DNA from: Megamonas hypermegale_A
GTDB lineage: Bacteria > Bacillota > Negativicutes > Selenomonadales > Selenomonadaceae
NCBI RefSeq assembly: GCF_030371585.1
Contig: NZ_JAUDCE010000001.1
Length of the DNA: 64,000 bases
Strand: one strand, 5' to 3'
Shown here piece by piece: positions 33,902 to 42,750 of this stretch. The notes under the pieces were generated by a model. That model was not told the origin of the DNA. It saw only the letters and a list, made by a program, of their open reading frames with translations, and searched no databases. The position numbers were made by a program, and so were the translations under genes. How positions within the stretch are numbered: position 1 is the stretch's first letter; each line of letters starts with the position of its first letter.

Positions 33902-33930
33902 TTGACTTTACATGTCATTTACATTAAAAT
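33902..33930 (+). promoter_or_regulatory. Promoter of rplM-rpsI
   Basis: -35 TTGACT (33902-33907), 17-base spacer, -10 TAAAAT (33925-33930). The gap 33692-33901 between sstT and this promoter shows nothing else I can name. Confidence 0.7.
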
Positions 33931-33934
33931 ATTT

Positions 33935-34000
33935 TCGTATGACGTTCGATGACGGCTTCCACTAGCCCCGGAACCGTGCAAAGGACATCTATTAATAAAA
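33935..34000 (+). ncRNA. Putative ribosomal protein L13 leader
   Basis: The 5' untranslated region between promoter and rplM folds as ACGGcTTCC (33952-33960) / GGAAcCGT (33970-33977) with loop ACTAGCCCC, enclosed by GATG/CATC. Structured L13 leaders that mediate feedback by the protein are known in Firmicutes, and position and shape fit. Identity with the Rfam model was not tested. Confidence 0.5.
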
Positions 34001-34045
34001 AAATTAATTAAAATAGTTGAAAATTGTACAGGGAGGGATATACAA

Positions 34046-34486
34046 GTGAAAACAACTTTCATGGCAAATGCAGCAAACGTTGAACGCAAATGGTTCGTAG
34101 TTGACGCTGAAGGCCAGACAGTAGGTAGATTAGCTGCTGAAGTTGCAAAAGTACTTCGCGGTAAACATAAACCGACATTCACACCGCATGTTGACACTGG
34201 TGATTATGTCATCGTAGTTAATGCTGATAAAGTGGTATTCAGCGGTAAAAAATTAACAGACAAAACATATTTCCGTCATTCTGGATATCCGGGAGGAACA
34301 ACATTCGTTACTCCGCAGAAAATGCTTCAGACTCAACCGGAAAAAGTTGTAGAAATGGCAGTTCGCGGCATGCTTCCTAAAAATAAATTAGGTGCTCAGA
34401 TGTACAGAAAACTCAGCGTTTATGCTGGTCCTGAACATCCGCATGCAGCTCAGAAACCAGAAGTTCTGGAATTAAACATTAGATAA
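34046..34486 (+). CDS. rplM: 50S ribosomal protein L13
   Basis: 146 residues. MKTTFMANAANVERKWFVVD is the usual start, followed by GRLAAEVAKVLRGKHKPTFT and VRGMLPKNKLGAQMYRKL. GTG start after GGGAGGG, matching the normal N-terminus. Cotranscribed with rpsI, the universal pair. Confidence 0.97.
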   Translation: MKTTFMANAANVERKWFVVDAEGQTVGRLAAEVAKVLRGKHKPTFTPHVDTGDYVIVVNADKVVFSGKKLTDKTYFRHSGYPGGTTFVTPQKMLQTQPEKVVEMAVRGMLPKNKLGAQMYRKLSVYAGPEHPHAAQKPEVLELNIR

Positions 34487-34509
34487 TACTTGGAAGGAGG
34501 AACAATATA

Positions 34510-34899
34510 ATGGCAGTATCCTACTACGGCACAGGCCGCAGAAAGACTTCAGTTGCTAGAGTTCGTCTGGTTCCAGGTGAAGGCAACGTTGTAATTAACG
34601 GCCGTCATATCGATGAATATTTCGGCATTAAAACTTTAGACTTAATCGTAAAACAGCCGCTTAACTTAACTGAAACAGCTGATAAATATGATGTTATCGC
34701 TAACGTTCAGGGCGGTGGCCCGTCCGGCCAGGCTGGCGCTATCCGTCACGGTATTTCCCGTGCCCTTTTAGAACTCGATGCTGAACTTCGTCCGGCTCTG
34801 AAAAAAGCTGGTTTCTTAACACGTGACCCACGTGAAAAAGAACGTCGCAAATACGGTCTCAAAAAAGCCCGCAAAGCATCCCAGTTCTCCAAACGTTAA
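34510..34899 (+). CDS. rpsI: 30S ribosomal protein S9
   Basis: 129 residues. YYGTGRRKTSVARVRLVPG at the start, QGGGPSGQAGAIRHGISRAL in the middle and the basic tail KKARKASQFSKR that reaches the P-site tRNA. GGAAGGAGG precedes the ATG. Confidence 0.97.
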   Translation: MAVSYYGTGRRKTSVARVRLVPGEGNVVINGRHIDEYFGIKTLDLIVKQPLNLTETADKYDVIANVQGGGPSGQAGAIRHGISRALLELDAELRPALKKAGFLTRDPREKERRKYGLKKARKASQFSKR

Positions 34900-34924
34900 T
34901 CTTACGATTACAACAAGAGAATAC

Positions 34925-34957
34925 AAAGCCCGCAATCTTACGGTTGCGGGCTTTTTT
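34925..34957 (+). terminator. Intrinsic terminator of rplM-rpsI
   Basis: Stem AAGCCCGCAA / TTGCGGGCTT followed by T residues. Confidence 0.92.
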
Positions 34958-34972
34958 ATTTCGTAAACAGAT

Positions 34973-34995
34973 GTTAAGATATAAATAATCTTAAC
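34973..34995 (+). promoter_or_regulatory. Inverted repeat before deoR, possible operator
   Basis: GTTAAGAT (34973-34980) and ATCTTAAC (34988-34995) form an eight-base perfect dyad just ahead of the deoR ribosome binding site. It may be an autoregulatory site; I do not see the same sequence before cdd or deoC. Confidence 0.4.
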
Positions 34996-35016
34996 GGAAA
35001 GGATTTTGGGGATTTA

Positions 35017-35952
35017 ATGGAACACAATAAGGATAGATTGAGCATAAATGTGGCGAAATTATATTATAAATCAGATTACAGCCAGCAGCAGATAGCCGAC
35101 AAGCTGAACCTTTCGCGCCCGACCGTATCACGGCTGCTTCAATACGCCAAAGACAAGGGATTTGTCCAGATTAACATCGCCGACCCGGTGGAGAACAACA
35201 TTTCCCTCGAAACTGATTTGATGAAAAAATACGGTCTTGATGCCGTGCAGATTGCCTATGCGCCGCTCAATACCACGGAGGAAATCAAAAAAAGCATCGG
35301 TATAAAAGCGGCCGATTACCTGTATGACACGATAAAGGACGGCGACATTATCGGCGTAAGCTGGGGCACAACGCTTTATGCCGTTGCGCTGAATTTAAAG
35401 CATAAAGCCCTGAAAGGCGTACAGATAGTGCAGTTGAAAGGCGGCATAACACATTCCACGAATAACACGTACGCTTATGAAGTAGTTGAACTTTTTTCGG
35501 AAGCCTTCTCCACCGTCGGCAGATACCTGCCCCTGCCTGTAATGTTTGATACGGTAGAAATCAAAAATTTAATCGAACAGGACACGCATATCAAAAAAAT
35601 ACTGGACCTCGGCAGACAGGCCAACGTAGCTGTTTTCACGGTCGGCACAGTGAAAGACGATGCGCTGCTGTTTCGTCTGGGATATATCGCACCGAAGGAT
35701 AAACAGATATTGCAGCAGAAAGCCGTCGGCGATATCTGTTCCCGCTTTATTGATGTTCGCGGTAATATTTGCAATGAAGATTTGGACAAACGGACTGTCG
35801 GCATAAATCTTGCCGAACTGAAGCAGAAGGAAAAACGCATTCTGGTGGCGGGCAGCCAAAGAAAAATCACCGCCATAAAAGCGACACTGGCAGGCAAAAT
35901 AGCCAATATTCTCGTTACAGACCAATATACAGCACAGGAATTACTAAAGTGA
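35017..35952 (+). CDS. deoR: Deoxynucleoside regulator, SorC/DeoR (Bacillus) type
   Basis: 311 residues. N-terminal helix-turn-helix (YSQQQIADKLNLSRPTVSRL, about residues 21-40) and the C-terminal sugar-phosphate-binding domain of the SorC family (GVSWGTTLYAVA near residue 113, IGYIAP-like segment later). B. subtilis DeoR of this family represses dra-nupC-pdp and responds to deoxyribose-5-phosphate. The downstream cdd-deoC-nupC-deoB-pdp cluster makes the same role likely. It has its own terminator. Confidence 0.85.
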   Translation: MEHNKDRLSINVAKLYYKSDYSQQQIADKLNLSRPTVSRLLQYAKDKGFVQINIADPVENNISLETDLMKKYGLDAVQIAYAPLNTTEEIKKSIGIKAADYLYDTIKDGDIIGVSWGTTLYAVALNLKHKALKGVQIVQLKGGITHSTNNTYAYEVVELFSEAFSTVGRYLPLPVMFDTVEIKNLIEQDTHIKKILDLGRQANVAVFTVGTVKDDALLFRLGYIAPKDKQILQQKAVGDICSRFIDVRGNICNEDLDKRTVGINLAELKQKEKRILVAGSQRKITAIKATLAGKIANILVTDQYTAQELLK

Positions 35953-35956
35953 ATTT

Positions 35957-35995
35957 ATACCCATATTGACAAATGTCGATATGGGTTTTATTTTT
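35957..35995 (+). terminator. Intrinsic terminator of deoR
   Basis: Stem ACCCATATTGACA / TGTCGATATGGGT followed by TTTATTTTT. Confidence 0.83.
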
Positions 35996-36042
35996 GTTGA
36001 AATTTTATTAAGTATTTATAGAAAAATTTTTCAAAACAATAT

Positions 36043-36070
36043 TTGCATATGTTCATTTTTATGTTATCAT
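36043..36070 (+). promoter_or_regulatory. Candidate promoter of the cdd-deoC cluster
   Basis: -35 TTGCAT (36043-36048), 16-base spacer, -10 TATCAT (36065-36070), about 78 bases before the cdd start. Confidence 0.45.
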
Positions 36071-36148
36071 TATTTCAGAAAATGAAGCGGATAAATGATT
36101 GTAAATATACGGTCAATTTAAAATATTTCCAGTAAAGGAGTTTTTATT

Positions 36149-36550
36149 ATGACAGATTGCAAACTGCTCGTGCAAAAAGCTTACGAAGGACGCAAAAACG
36201 CCTATATTCCATATTCGCATTTCCCTGTCGGCGCCGCCGTGCTCGCAGAAGACGGACGGATTTATACAGGCTGCAATATTGAAAACGCTTCTTTCGGCGC
36301 AACGAACTGTGCCGAACGAACGGCTATCTTCAAAGCCGTATCGGAAGGCAACCGCACCATATGCGCCATCGCCATCGTCGGCGTGGAGGACGACTACACT
36401 TACCCTTGCGGTATCTGCCGCCAGGTAATCGCCGAATTTGCCGCACCGGATATTAAAATCATCCTGGGGAAAAATCCTGATGAATATATAGTGAAAACAC
36501 TGGATGAAATCCTGCCGGGAGCATTCACGAAAGAGGATTTGGAAAAATAA
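36149..36550 (+). CDS. cdd: Cytidine deaminase
   Basis: 133 residues, the short tetrameric form. Zinc and catalytic residues are in NCAERTAIF (Cys-Ala-Glu) and PCGICRQ (two Cys); the substrate-binding FPVGAAVLAEDG and GCNIENASFG are upstream. It converts cytidine or deoxycytidine to uridine or deoxyuridine, feeding the pyrimidine phosphorylase encoded downstream. AAAGGAG precedes the ATG. Confidence 0.95.
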   Translation: MTDCKLLVQKAYEGRKNAYIPYSHFPVGAAVLAEDGRIYTGCNIENASFGATNCAERTAIFKAVSEGNRTICAIAIVGVEDDYTYPCGICRQVIAEFAAPDIKIILGKNPDEYIVKTLDEILPGAFTKEDLEK

Positions 36551-36565
36551 TAAATTGCTAACCCG

Positions 36566-36688
36566 TTGTTCTAGTAAACCATCGAACCTTTAAGCCAGCA
36601 GTATAATAGTTTATATTCGCTGCCTGTTGTCACTTAACTTCACTAAATATAAACTATTATACTGCTTTGAAAAATTAACTAACACAAT
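36566..36688 (+). repeat. Family A element, copy A9
   Basis: Orientation AA, complete stems (GCAGTATAATAGTTTATAT and its complement). It sits between cdd and deoC, probably inside the transcript. The sequence right after the left stem has diverged (TTCGCTGCCTGTTG instead of TTCGTTCGATGTTG). Confidence 0.9.
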
Positions 36689-36713
36689 AAGTATTACTAA
36701 GGAGATTTTTTTC

Positions 36714-37355
36714 ATGAATATCAACAAATACATCGACCATACTGCTTTAAAACCAAATGCGGACAAAGCCGCTATCTTAAATTTAATCGAAGAAGCCAAA
36801 CAATATGATTTCGCTTCCGTCTGCATAAATCCGTGCTGGGTGAAACTGGCGGCGGAAAAATTGCAAGGCACAGACGTAAAAGTCTGCACGGTAATCGGCT
36901 TCCCGCTCGGTGCCAACACTGCGAAAGTAAAAGTTTTTGAAGCGCAGGACGCTATAGAAAACGGCGCAACTGAAATCGACATGGTCATCAATGTCGGCAT
37001 GCTCAAAGATAAAAATTATGAATACGTACAAAATGAAATTGCGGCAATCGTAGACGCAGCCAAAGACAAAGCACTTGTAAAAGTAATCATCGAAACATGC
37101 CTGCTCACCGACGAGGAAATCGTTATCGCCTGCCAGCTTGCCCAGAAAGCAGGAGCTGATTTCGTCAAGACATCCACCGGTTTTTCCACAGGCGGAGCAA
37201 CAGTTGAAGACGTACGCCTCATGCGCCAGACGGTAGGCAGCAATATGGGCGTTAAAGCTTCCGGCGGCGTGCATACGCATGAAGAAGCGCTGGCCATGAT
37301 TGAAGCCGGTGCCAGCCGTATCGGCGCCAGTGCAGGTGTCAAACTTCTGAAATAA
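36714..37355 (+). CDS. deoC: Deoxyribose-phosphate aldolase
   Basis: 213 residues, class I aldolase. It splits 2-deoxyribose-5-phosphate into acetaldehyde and glyceraldehyde-3-phosphate. The Schiff-base Lys is in FVKTSTGFS, the proton-relay residues in ATEIDMVINVG and in KASGGVHT. ATG at 36714 follows AAGGAGA; a longer frame starts inside the family A repeat. It serves both the nucleoside cluster and, by inference, the deoxyribose operon at 44-47 kb. Confidence 0.96.
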   Translation: MNINKYIDHTALKPNADKAAILNLIEEAKQYDFASVCINPCWVKLAAEKLQGTDVKVCTVIGFPLGANTAKVKVFEAQDAIENGATEIDMVINVGMLKDKNYEYVQNEIAAIVDAAKDKALVKVIIETCLLTDEEIVIACQLAQKAGADFVKTSTGFSTGGATVEDVRLMRQTVGSNMGVKASGGVHTHEEALAMIEAGASRIGASAGVKLLK

Positions 37356-37373
37356 CTGAAAGGAAGTAATATC

Positions 37374-38555
37374 ATGCAGTATATTATCGGTGCAGCAGGG
37401 CTGTTCCTCGTTTTCGGCATGGCGTTTATTTTCAGCAGCGACCGCAAAAAAATAAAATACAGACCATTAATTGTCATGGTAGTACTGCAATTTGTGTTCG
37501 GATTTCTCCTGCTCAACACCTCAGCCGGAAATCTTCTCATCAGTGCCATAGCAAACGGTTTCATGGCGCTTTTAGCGTGTGCCAACGAAGGTATCACCTT
37601 CGTTTTCGGCCGACTAGCGGATACAAGCAACCCGATATTTTTCACGAGCGTATTAATGCCGATTACATTCATCTCCGCTTTAATCGGTATCTTGCAGCAC
37701 TGGAAAATACTTCCCTTCATCATTAAATATATCGGTCTGGCTCTAAGCAAAATAAACGGCATGGGCAAACTGGAATCGTACAACGCCGTAGCTTCCGCTA
37801 TACTGGGGCAATCAGAAGTGTTTATTTCCGTGAAAAAACAGCTCGGGCCGCTGCCGGCGCACCGTCTTTACACGCTCTGCGCCTCCGCCATGTCCACCGT
37901 TTCTATGTCCATAGTCGGCGCTTACATGGTGATGATTGAACCGAAATACGTCGTTACTGCGCTTGTGCTCAATCTTTTCGGCGGATTTATCATTGCTTCC
38001 ATTATTAACCCCTATGAAGTTAAGCCGGAAGATGATATTCTAGTAGAAGCACAGGTAAAACGGCAATCGTTTTTTGAAATGCTCGGCGAGTACATTCTGG
38101 ACGGCTTCAAAGTCGGCGTTATCGTCTGCGCCATGCTCATCGGTTTTGTCGGCATCATCACCTTAATCAACAATGTATTTTTAGGCATTATCGGTATCTC
38201 CTTCCAGCAGATACTCGGTTATATCTTTTCGCCGTTCGCCTTCTTCATGGGCATACCGATGAATGAATGCGTAGATGCCGCCAGCCTTATGGCGACGAAA
38301 ATCGTAGCCAACGAATTTGTGGCAATGATGCAGCTTTCCGACGGAACGGTACTGCTGTCGGCCAGAAGCATAGCCATTGTTTCCGTATTTCTCGTTTCCT
38401 TCGCCAATTTTTCCTCTATCGGCATTATTGCCGGTGCCGTTAAGGCGCTCAACGAGGAAAAAGGCAATGTCGTAGCTCGCTTCGGACTTAAACTGTTATA
38501 CGGTGCAACGCTCGTCAGCATTCTGAACGCAACGGTTGTCAGCCTGATAATCTAA
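37374..38555 (+). CDS. nupC: Concentrative nucleoside transporter NupC
   Basis: 393 residues with about ten spans. Family motifs: LGQSEVFISVKKQLGPL (near residue 145), VSMSIVGAYMVMIEPKYV, then PFAFFMGIPMNECVDAASLM and FANFSSIGIIAGAV. It imports nucleosides with protons or sodium. The start lies 18 bases after deoC. Confidence 0.93.
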   Translation: MQYIIGAAGLFLVFGMAFIFSSDRKKIKYRPLIVMVVLQFVFGFLLLNTSAGNLLISAIANGFMALLACANEGITFVFGRLADTSNPIFFTSVLMPITFISALIGILQHWKILPFIIKYIGLALSKINGMGKLESYNAVASAILGQSEVFISVKKQLGPLPAHRLYTLCASAMSTVSMSIVGAYMVMIEPKYVVTALVLNLFGGFIIASIINPYEVKPEDDILVEAQVKRQSFFEMLGEYILDGFKVGVIVCAMLIGFVGIITLINNVFLGIIGISFQQILGYIFSPFAFFMGIPMNECVDAASLMATKIVANEFVAMMQLSDGTVLLSARSIAIVSVFLVSFANFSSIGIIAGAVKALNEEKGNVVARFGLKLLYGATLVSILNATVVSLII

Positions 38556-38570
38556 CAAGTTGGTGATATT

Positions 38571-39752
38571 ATGCAAAAATTTAAACGAATTCACATCATT
38601 GTAATGGACTCGGTCGGTATCGGCGCAGCTCCCGACGCCGCTCAGTTCGATGATGCCGGTACAAATACGCTGCTGCACATCTCGCAGGCAAAACACGGTC
38701 TTAATCTGCCGAACCTTGCCAAAATGGGGCTTTCCAATATCTGTAAACTGAAAGGCGTAAATACGGTTGACAACGCCATGGGTTATTATACGAAAATGCA
38801 GGAAGCTTCCTGCGGCAAAGACACCATGACGGGGCACTGGGAAATGATGGGGCTGTATATCGACAAGCCGTTTCAGGTTTTTCCGGACGGCTTCCCGCAG
38901 GAATTAATCGAACAGATAGAGCAGTTCTCCGGCCGGAAAATTCTCGGCAACTGCCCGGCAAGCGGCACGGAAATCATCAAGCAGTACGGCGAACGCCAGA
39001 TGAAAACAGGGGAACTCATCGTCTACACATCCGCCGATTCTGTGCTCCAGATTGCGGCGCACGAGGAAATCATCCCGCTTGATGAGCTGTACAAAATCTG
39101 TCAGTTCTGCCGCGATATAACGAAAGAAGGCAAATACCAGCTCGGCAGAATTATCGCCCGTCCGTACGTGGGCACATGCAAAGAGGACTTCATGCGCACA
39201 GCCAACCGCCATGATTATGCTTTAAAACCGTTCGGTAAAACGGTGATGAATTATCTGCAGGAAGCAGGACTCAGCTCCATTGCCATCGGCAAAATCCGCG
39301 ATATCTTCGACGGTGAAGGCGTAACACGCGCCATTCATACCGTTTCCAATATGGATGGCATGGATAAATTTATGGAAATATTAAAAGAAGATTTCACGGG
39401 ACTGAGTTTTACCAATCTGGTGGATTTCGACGCTAAATTCGGCCACCGCCGCAATGCCGTAGGCTACGGCGATGCGCTGGAAGAATTCGACGCACGGCTC
39501 ACGGACGTTTTCGCCGCATTGCAAAAAGACGACCTGCTCATCATAACGGCCGACCACGGCAATGACCCGACGTATAAAGGCACTGACCACACGCGCGAAT
39601 TCGTACCGCTTATGATATATTCTCCTCAATTCAAAGCAAACGGTGAACTGCCGCTTAGAAAAACATTCGCCGATATCGGCGCAACGGTGGCGGAAAATTT
39701 CGCCGTGCAGATGCCGAAATACGGACAGTCATTTTTGGATAGATTAATTTAA
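38571..39752 (+). CDS. deoB: Phosphopentomutase
   Basis: 393 residues, alkaline phosphatase superfamily. IIVMDSVGIGAAPDAAQFDD holds metal ligands, DTMTGHWEMMG contains the phospho-threonine site, and DHGNDPTYKGTDHTREFVP the C-terminal metal ligands. It interconverts (deoxy)ribose-1-phosphate and -5-phosphate. GTTGGTGAT precedes the ATG. Confidence 0.95.
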   Translation: MQKFKRIHIIVMDSVGIGAAPDAAQFDDAGTNTLLHISQAKHGLNLPNLAKMGLSNICKLKGVNTVDNAMGYYTKMQEASCGKDTMTGHWEMMGLYIDKPFQVFPDGFPQELIEQIEQFSGRKILGNCPASGTEIIKQYGERQMKTGELIVYTSADSVLQIAAHEEIIPLDELYKICQFCRDITKEGKYQLGRIIARPYVGTCKEDFMRTANRHDYALKPFGKTVMNYLQEAGLSSIAIGKIRDIFDGEGVTRAIHTVSNMDGMDKFMEILKEDFTGLSFTNLVDFDAKFGHRRNAVGYGDALEEFDARLTDVFAALQKDDLLIITADHGNDPTYKGTDHTREFVPLMIYSPQFKANGELPLRKTFADIGATVAENFAVQMPKYGQSFLDRLI

Positions 39753-39767
39753 AAGTTGGTGAATACT

Positions 39768-41069
39768 ATGCGAATGGTAGATATTATTGAAAAAAAACGT
39801 GATGGTAAAGAACTGACCACACAGGAAATAAATTTCTTCATTGAAGGATATACGAAAGGCGACATTCCTGATTACCAGGCCAGCGCACTGGCTATGGCGA
39901 TATATTTCCAGGACATGAACGACCGCGAACGCGCCGACCTCACGCGCGCTATGGTGAACTCCGGCGACACTATCGACCTTTCCGGTATAGACGGTATCAA
40001 AGTCGACAAACACTCCACCGGCGGCGTCGGCGACACTACGACGCTCGTACTCGCTCCGCTTGTTGCTTCACTCGGCATACCGGTTGCTAAAATGTCCGGC
40101 CGCGGCCTCGGTCATACAGGCGGCACTATCGACAAGCTGGAATCCGTAAAAGGCTTCCATGTCGAACTGACAAAGGAACAGTTCATCGACCTGGTGAACA
40201 GAGATAAAGTGGCCGTTATGGGGCAAAGCGGCAATCTCACTCCGGCGGACAAGAAACTGTATGCACTGCGCGACGTAACGGGCACGGTCAATTCCATTCC
40301 GCTCATCGCCAGCTCCATCATGAGCAAGAAAATCGCCGCCGGTGCCAACGCAATCGTACTTGACGTAAAAACGGGCGATGGCGCATTCATGAAGACGGAA
40401 AAAGACGCAGAAGAACTGGCTCATGCTATGGTGCGCATCGGCAATCACGTCGGCCGCAAGACGATTGCCATCATCTCCGACATGTCCCAGCCACTCGGTT
40501 TTGCTATCGGCAACGCGCTGGAAGTAAAAGAAGCCATTGAAACGCTTCAGGGCAAAGGCCCGCAGGATTTGACCGACCTCGTCCTGACGCTCGGCTCTCA
40601 AATGGTGATTTTGGCGAAAAAAGCCGAAACAACACAGGAAGCAAAGGCAATGCTCCGCGAAGCGATAACGAACGGCAAAGCCATTGCCAAATTCAAGGAA
40701 TTTCTGCAAAATCAGGGCGGAGACGCTTCCGTCGTTGACGATACAGCGAAACTGCCGCAGGCAAAATACCAGATTGAACTTCCAGCCAAAAAATCGGGCT
40801 ACGTATCCCGCATGGTGGCCGATGAAATCGGCGTTGCCTCTATGCTGCTCGGTGCAGGCCGTGCTACGAAAGAAGACACAATCGACCTCGCTGTCGGCAT
40901 TGTTCTGCACAAAAAAGTCGGCGACAAAGTATCTGAAGGCGAAAGCCTGCTCACTATTCATAGCAATCGCGAAAACATAGATGAAGTAACACAGAAACTG
41001 TACGACAATATCTTTATTGAAGACACAGCAAAAGCTCCGCAGTTAATTCATGAAATAATTACGGATTAA
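39768..41069 (+). CDS. pdp: Pyrimidine-nucleoside phosphorylase
   Basis: 433 residues, same length as B. subtilis Pdp. MRMVDIIEKKRDGKELT at the start, the family signature SGRGLGHTGGTIDKLES (near residue 112), KHSTGGVGDTTTLVLAPL for phosphate binding. It cleaves uridine, thymidine and deoxyuridine to base and sugar-1-phosphate. The ATG at 39768 follows GGTGAA. Last gene before the cluster terminator. Confidence 0.95.
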   Translation: MRMVDIIEKKRDGKELTTQEINFFIEGYTKGDIPDYQASALAMAIYFQDMNDRERADLTRAMVNSGDTIDLSGIDGIKVDKHSTGGVGDTTTLVLAPLVASLGIPVAKMSGRGLGHTGGTIDKLESVKGFHVELTKEQFIDLVNRDKVAVMGQSGNLTPADKKLYALRDVTGTVNSIPLIASSIMSKKIAAGANAIVLDVKTGDGAFMKTEKDAEELAHAMVRIGNHVGRKTIAIISDMSQPLGFAIGNALEVKEAIETLQGKGPQDLTDLVLTLGSQMVILAKKAETTQEAKAMLREAITNGKAIAKFKEFLQNQGGDASVVDDTAKLPQAKYQIELPAKKSGYVSRMVADEIGVASMLLGAGRATKEDTIDLAVGIVLHKKVGDKVSEGESLLTIHSNRENIDEVTQKLYDNIFIEDTAKAPQLIHEIITD

Positions 41070-41072
41070 ACA

Positions 41073-41116
41073 TAAAATCCCGCAGTAAGCATAATTTACT
41101 GCGGGATTTTGTTTTA
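41073..41116 (+). terminator. Intrinsic terminator of the nucleoside cluster
   Basis: Stem AAATCCCGCAGTAA / TTACTGCGGGATTT followed by TGTTTT. Confidence 0.92.
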
Positions 41117-41168
41117 TTTGTATATCCATTGACAATATGGTACTATTAAAACATCTAAATTAAAGGGG

Positions 41169-42494
41169 TTGATTAAAATTATCAGTTTTTGGCTTGAACT
41201 TGCCGTTATCGTTATCTGTCTGGCAATCGGCGGCCGTTTCAGCGGTATCGGGCTCGGCGTTGCCGGCGGCTTCGGGCTGGCTGTCCTGACACTGGGATTT
41301 GGTCTGCCTGTCGGCGAAATGCCGATAAGCGTCGTATTCATCATCATGTCTGTAATCACCTGCGTATCTCTGCTCCAGGGCGCAGGCGGCCTTGATTACA
41401 TGATTTCCATGGCGGAAAAGATTTTGCGCAAAAAACCGAGCGCGATTACTTTTCTCGGTCCGCTGGTATCATATATTTTTACTGTTATCTGCGGTACTTC
41501 CTATGTGGCATTTTCCGTTTATCCCGTTATCGCCGAAATCGCCATCAGCGCGAAAGTGCGTCCAGAACGCGCCATGTCCATGTCGGTAATCGCTTCCAAC
41601 ATGGCTGTCTGCGCCAGTCCGACGAGCGCCATAGCCGCTGCCATGATTGCCATCACAGCGCCAATCGGCGTTACACCGCTGTCGCTTCTGGCAGTAACGG
41701 TACCGGCATGTTTCCTCGGCGTTTTAATCGGCTGTCTGTTCGTCTATAAACGCGGTGCGGAACTTGCCGACGACCCGGAATTCAAACGCCGCGTAGCTAC
41801 AGGTCAATTTAAAGATGATTATGTACTCGAAAGAAATTCCGCCACGGCTACAGCATCGGCAAAAGTTTCCGTAGCTATATTTCTGGCGGCAATCGTCATT
41901 ATCGTGGGCATGACTTCCCATCCTGAACTGCTGCCGCATATCGGACCGGGCGGCAAGGCGATTTCCGTTCCGACGCTGCTCCAGATTATGATGCTGGCAA
42001 CAGGCGCGATAATCATGGTAGCCTGCCGCGTGCCGCGCGACAAACTGGACAGCGGCTCGGTATTCAAATCCGGTCTTGTCGGTGCAGTCGGCATTTTAGG
42101 GATTTCGTGGATGACGGATACATTCTTCGGAACGCATCTTGATTTCATCACGGATGTTTTTGCACAGACTTTAATTCAGTATCCGATGCTGTTCGGCGCA
42201 ATGCTGTTCGTAACCTCCATGGTTTTATACAGCCCGGCGGCGACGGCCGTTGCCTTAATGCCGATCGGCGTATCGCTCGGTCTGCCGGCTGAAGTATTAA
42301 TCGGTTTAATTCCGGCTACCTGCGCCGTATTCATCATACCGGGCGGCGCTCAAATCAGCTGCGTTGCCTTCGACCGTACCGGTACAACGAAAATCGGCCG
42401 TTTCGGTTTTAACCACAGCTATTTAATTCCGGGCATGGTTTCGCTGATAGCTTCCACTATTTTGTCCTTAATTTTAGCTTATATAATTTTTTAA
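41169..42494 (+). CDS. Anaerobic C4-dicarboxylate transporter, DcuA/DcuB family
   Basis: About 438-441 residues with ten or more spans. FWLELAVIVICLAIGGRFSG at the start, SPTSAIAAAMIAITAPIGV (near residue 155) and YSPAATAVALMPIGV are Dcu landmarks. The family exchanges fumarate, malate, aspartate and succinate in anaerobic respiration. Start codon unusual: AAAGGGG directly touches the TTG at 41169, while homologues align with a start at the ATT at 41178, nine bases after the site. The coordinate given is the longest canonical frame. Confidence 0.88.
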   Translation: MIKIISFWLELAVIVICLAIGGRFSGIGLGVAGGFGLAVLTLGFGLPVGEMPISVVFIIMSVITCVSLLQGAGGLDYMISMAEKILRKKPSAITFLGPLVSYIFTVICGTSYVAFSVYPVIAEIAISAKVRPERAMSMSVIASNMAVCASPTSAIAAAMIAITAPIGVTPLSLLAVTVPACFLGVLIGCLFVYKRGAELADDPEFKRRVATGQFKDDYVLERNSATATASAKVSVAIFLAAIVIIVGMTSHPELLPHIGPGGKAISVPTLLQIMMLATGAIIMVACRVPRDKLDSGSVFKSGLVGAVGILGISWMTDTFFGTHLDFITDVFAQTLIQYPMLFGAMLFVTSMVLYSPAATAVALMPIGVSLGLPAEVLIGLIPATCAVFIIPGGAQISCVAFDRTGTTKIGRFGFNHSYLIPGMVSLIASTILSLILAYIIF

Positions 42495-42506
42495 ACGAAT
42501 AACTTA

Positions 42507-42626
42507 TTGTGCTAGTTGATTACCTAAAGCAGTATAGTAATTTATATTCGTTCGATGTTGTCACTTAACCTCACTAAATATAAACTACTATACTGCTCAT
42601 GATGGCTCGATGTTTTACTAGCACAA
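42507..42626 (-). repeat. Family A element, copy A10, core inverted relative to arms
   Basis: Outer arms are orientation B (TTGTGCTAGTTGATTACC left; GGCTCGATGTTTTACTAGCA right) while the core reads TTCGTTCGATGTTGTCACTT (orientation A). The stem has the variant AGTATAGTA on the left with matching TACTATACT on the right, a paired change. One mismatch remains. Confidence 0.9.
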
Positions 42627-42645
42627 TGGGTACGAATATTTCTCG

Positions 42646-42690
42646 ATAACTTCAGCTGTTGAACGAAATCCAATGGCTGAAGTTATTTTT
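42646..42690 (+). terminator. Intrinsic terminator after the Dcu gene
   Basis: Stem ATAACTTCAGC / GCTGAAGTTAT followed by T residues. It lies after copy A10, so A10 would be in the 3' part of the dcu transcript. Confidence 0.8.
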
Positions 42691-42692
42691 TA

Positions 42693-42723
42693 TTGACTTG
42701 GAGCAAGCTTCAGGATATATATT
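42693..42723 (+). promoter_or_regulatory. Promoter with 19-base spacer and dyad, MerR-regulated type
   Basis: -35 TTGACT (42693-42698) and -10 TATATT (42718-42723) are 19 bases apart, the long spacing typical of MerR-activated promoters. Between them lies the imperfect dyad CTTGGAGC-AA-GCTTCAGG (6 of 8 pairs). It precedes the MFS exporter gene. No MerR gene is in the window. Confidence 0.5.
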
Positions 42724-42750
42724 ATAAGCAAAAAAGAAAGGAGCTCTCTT

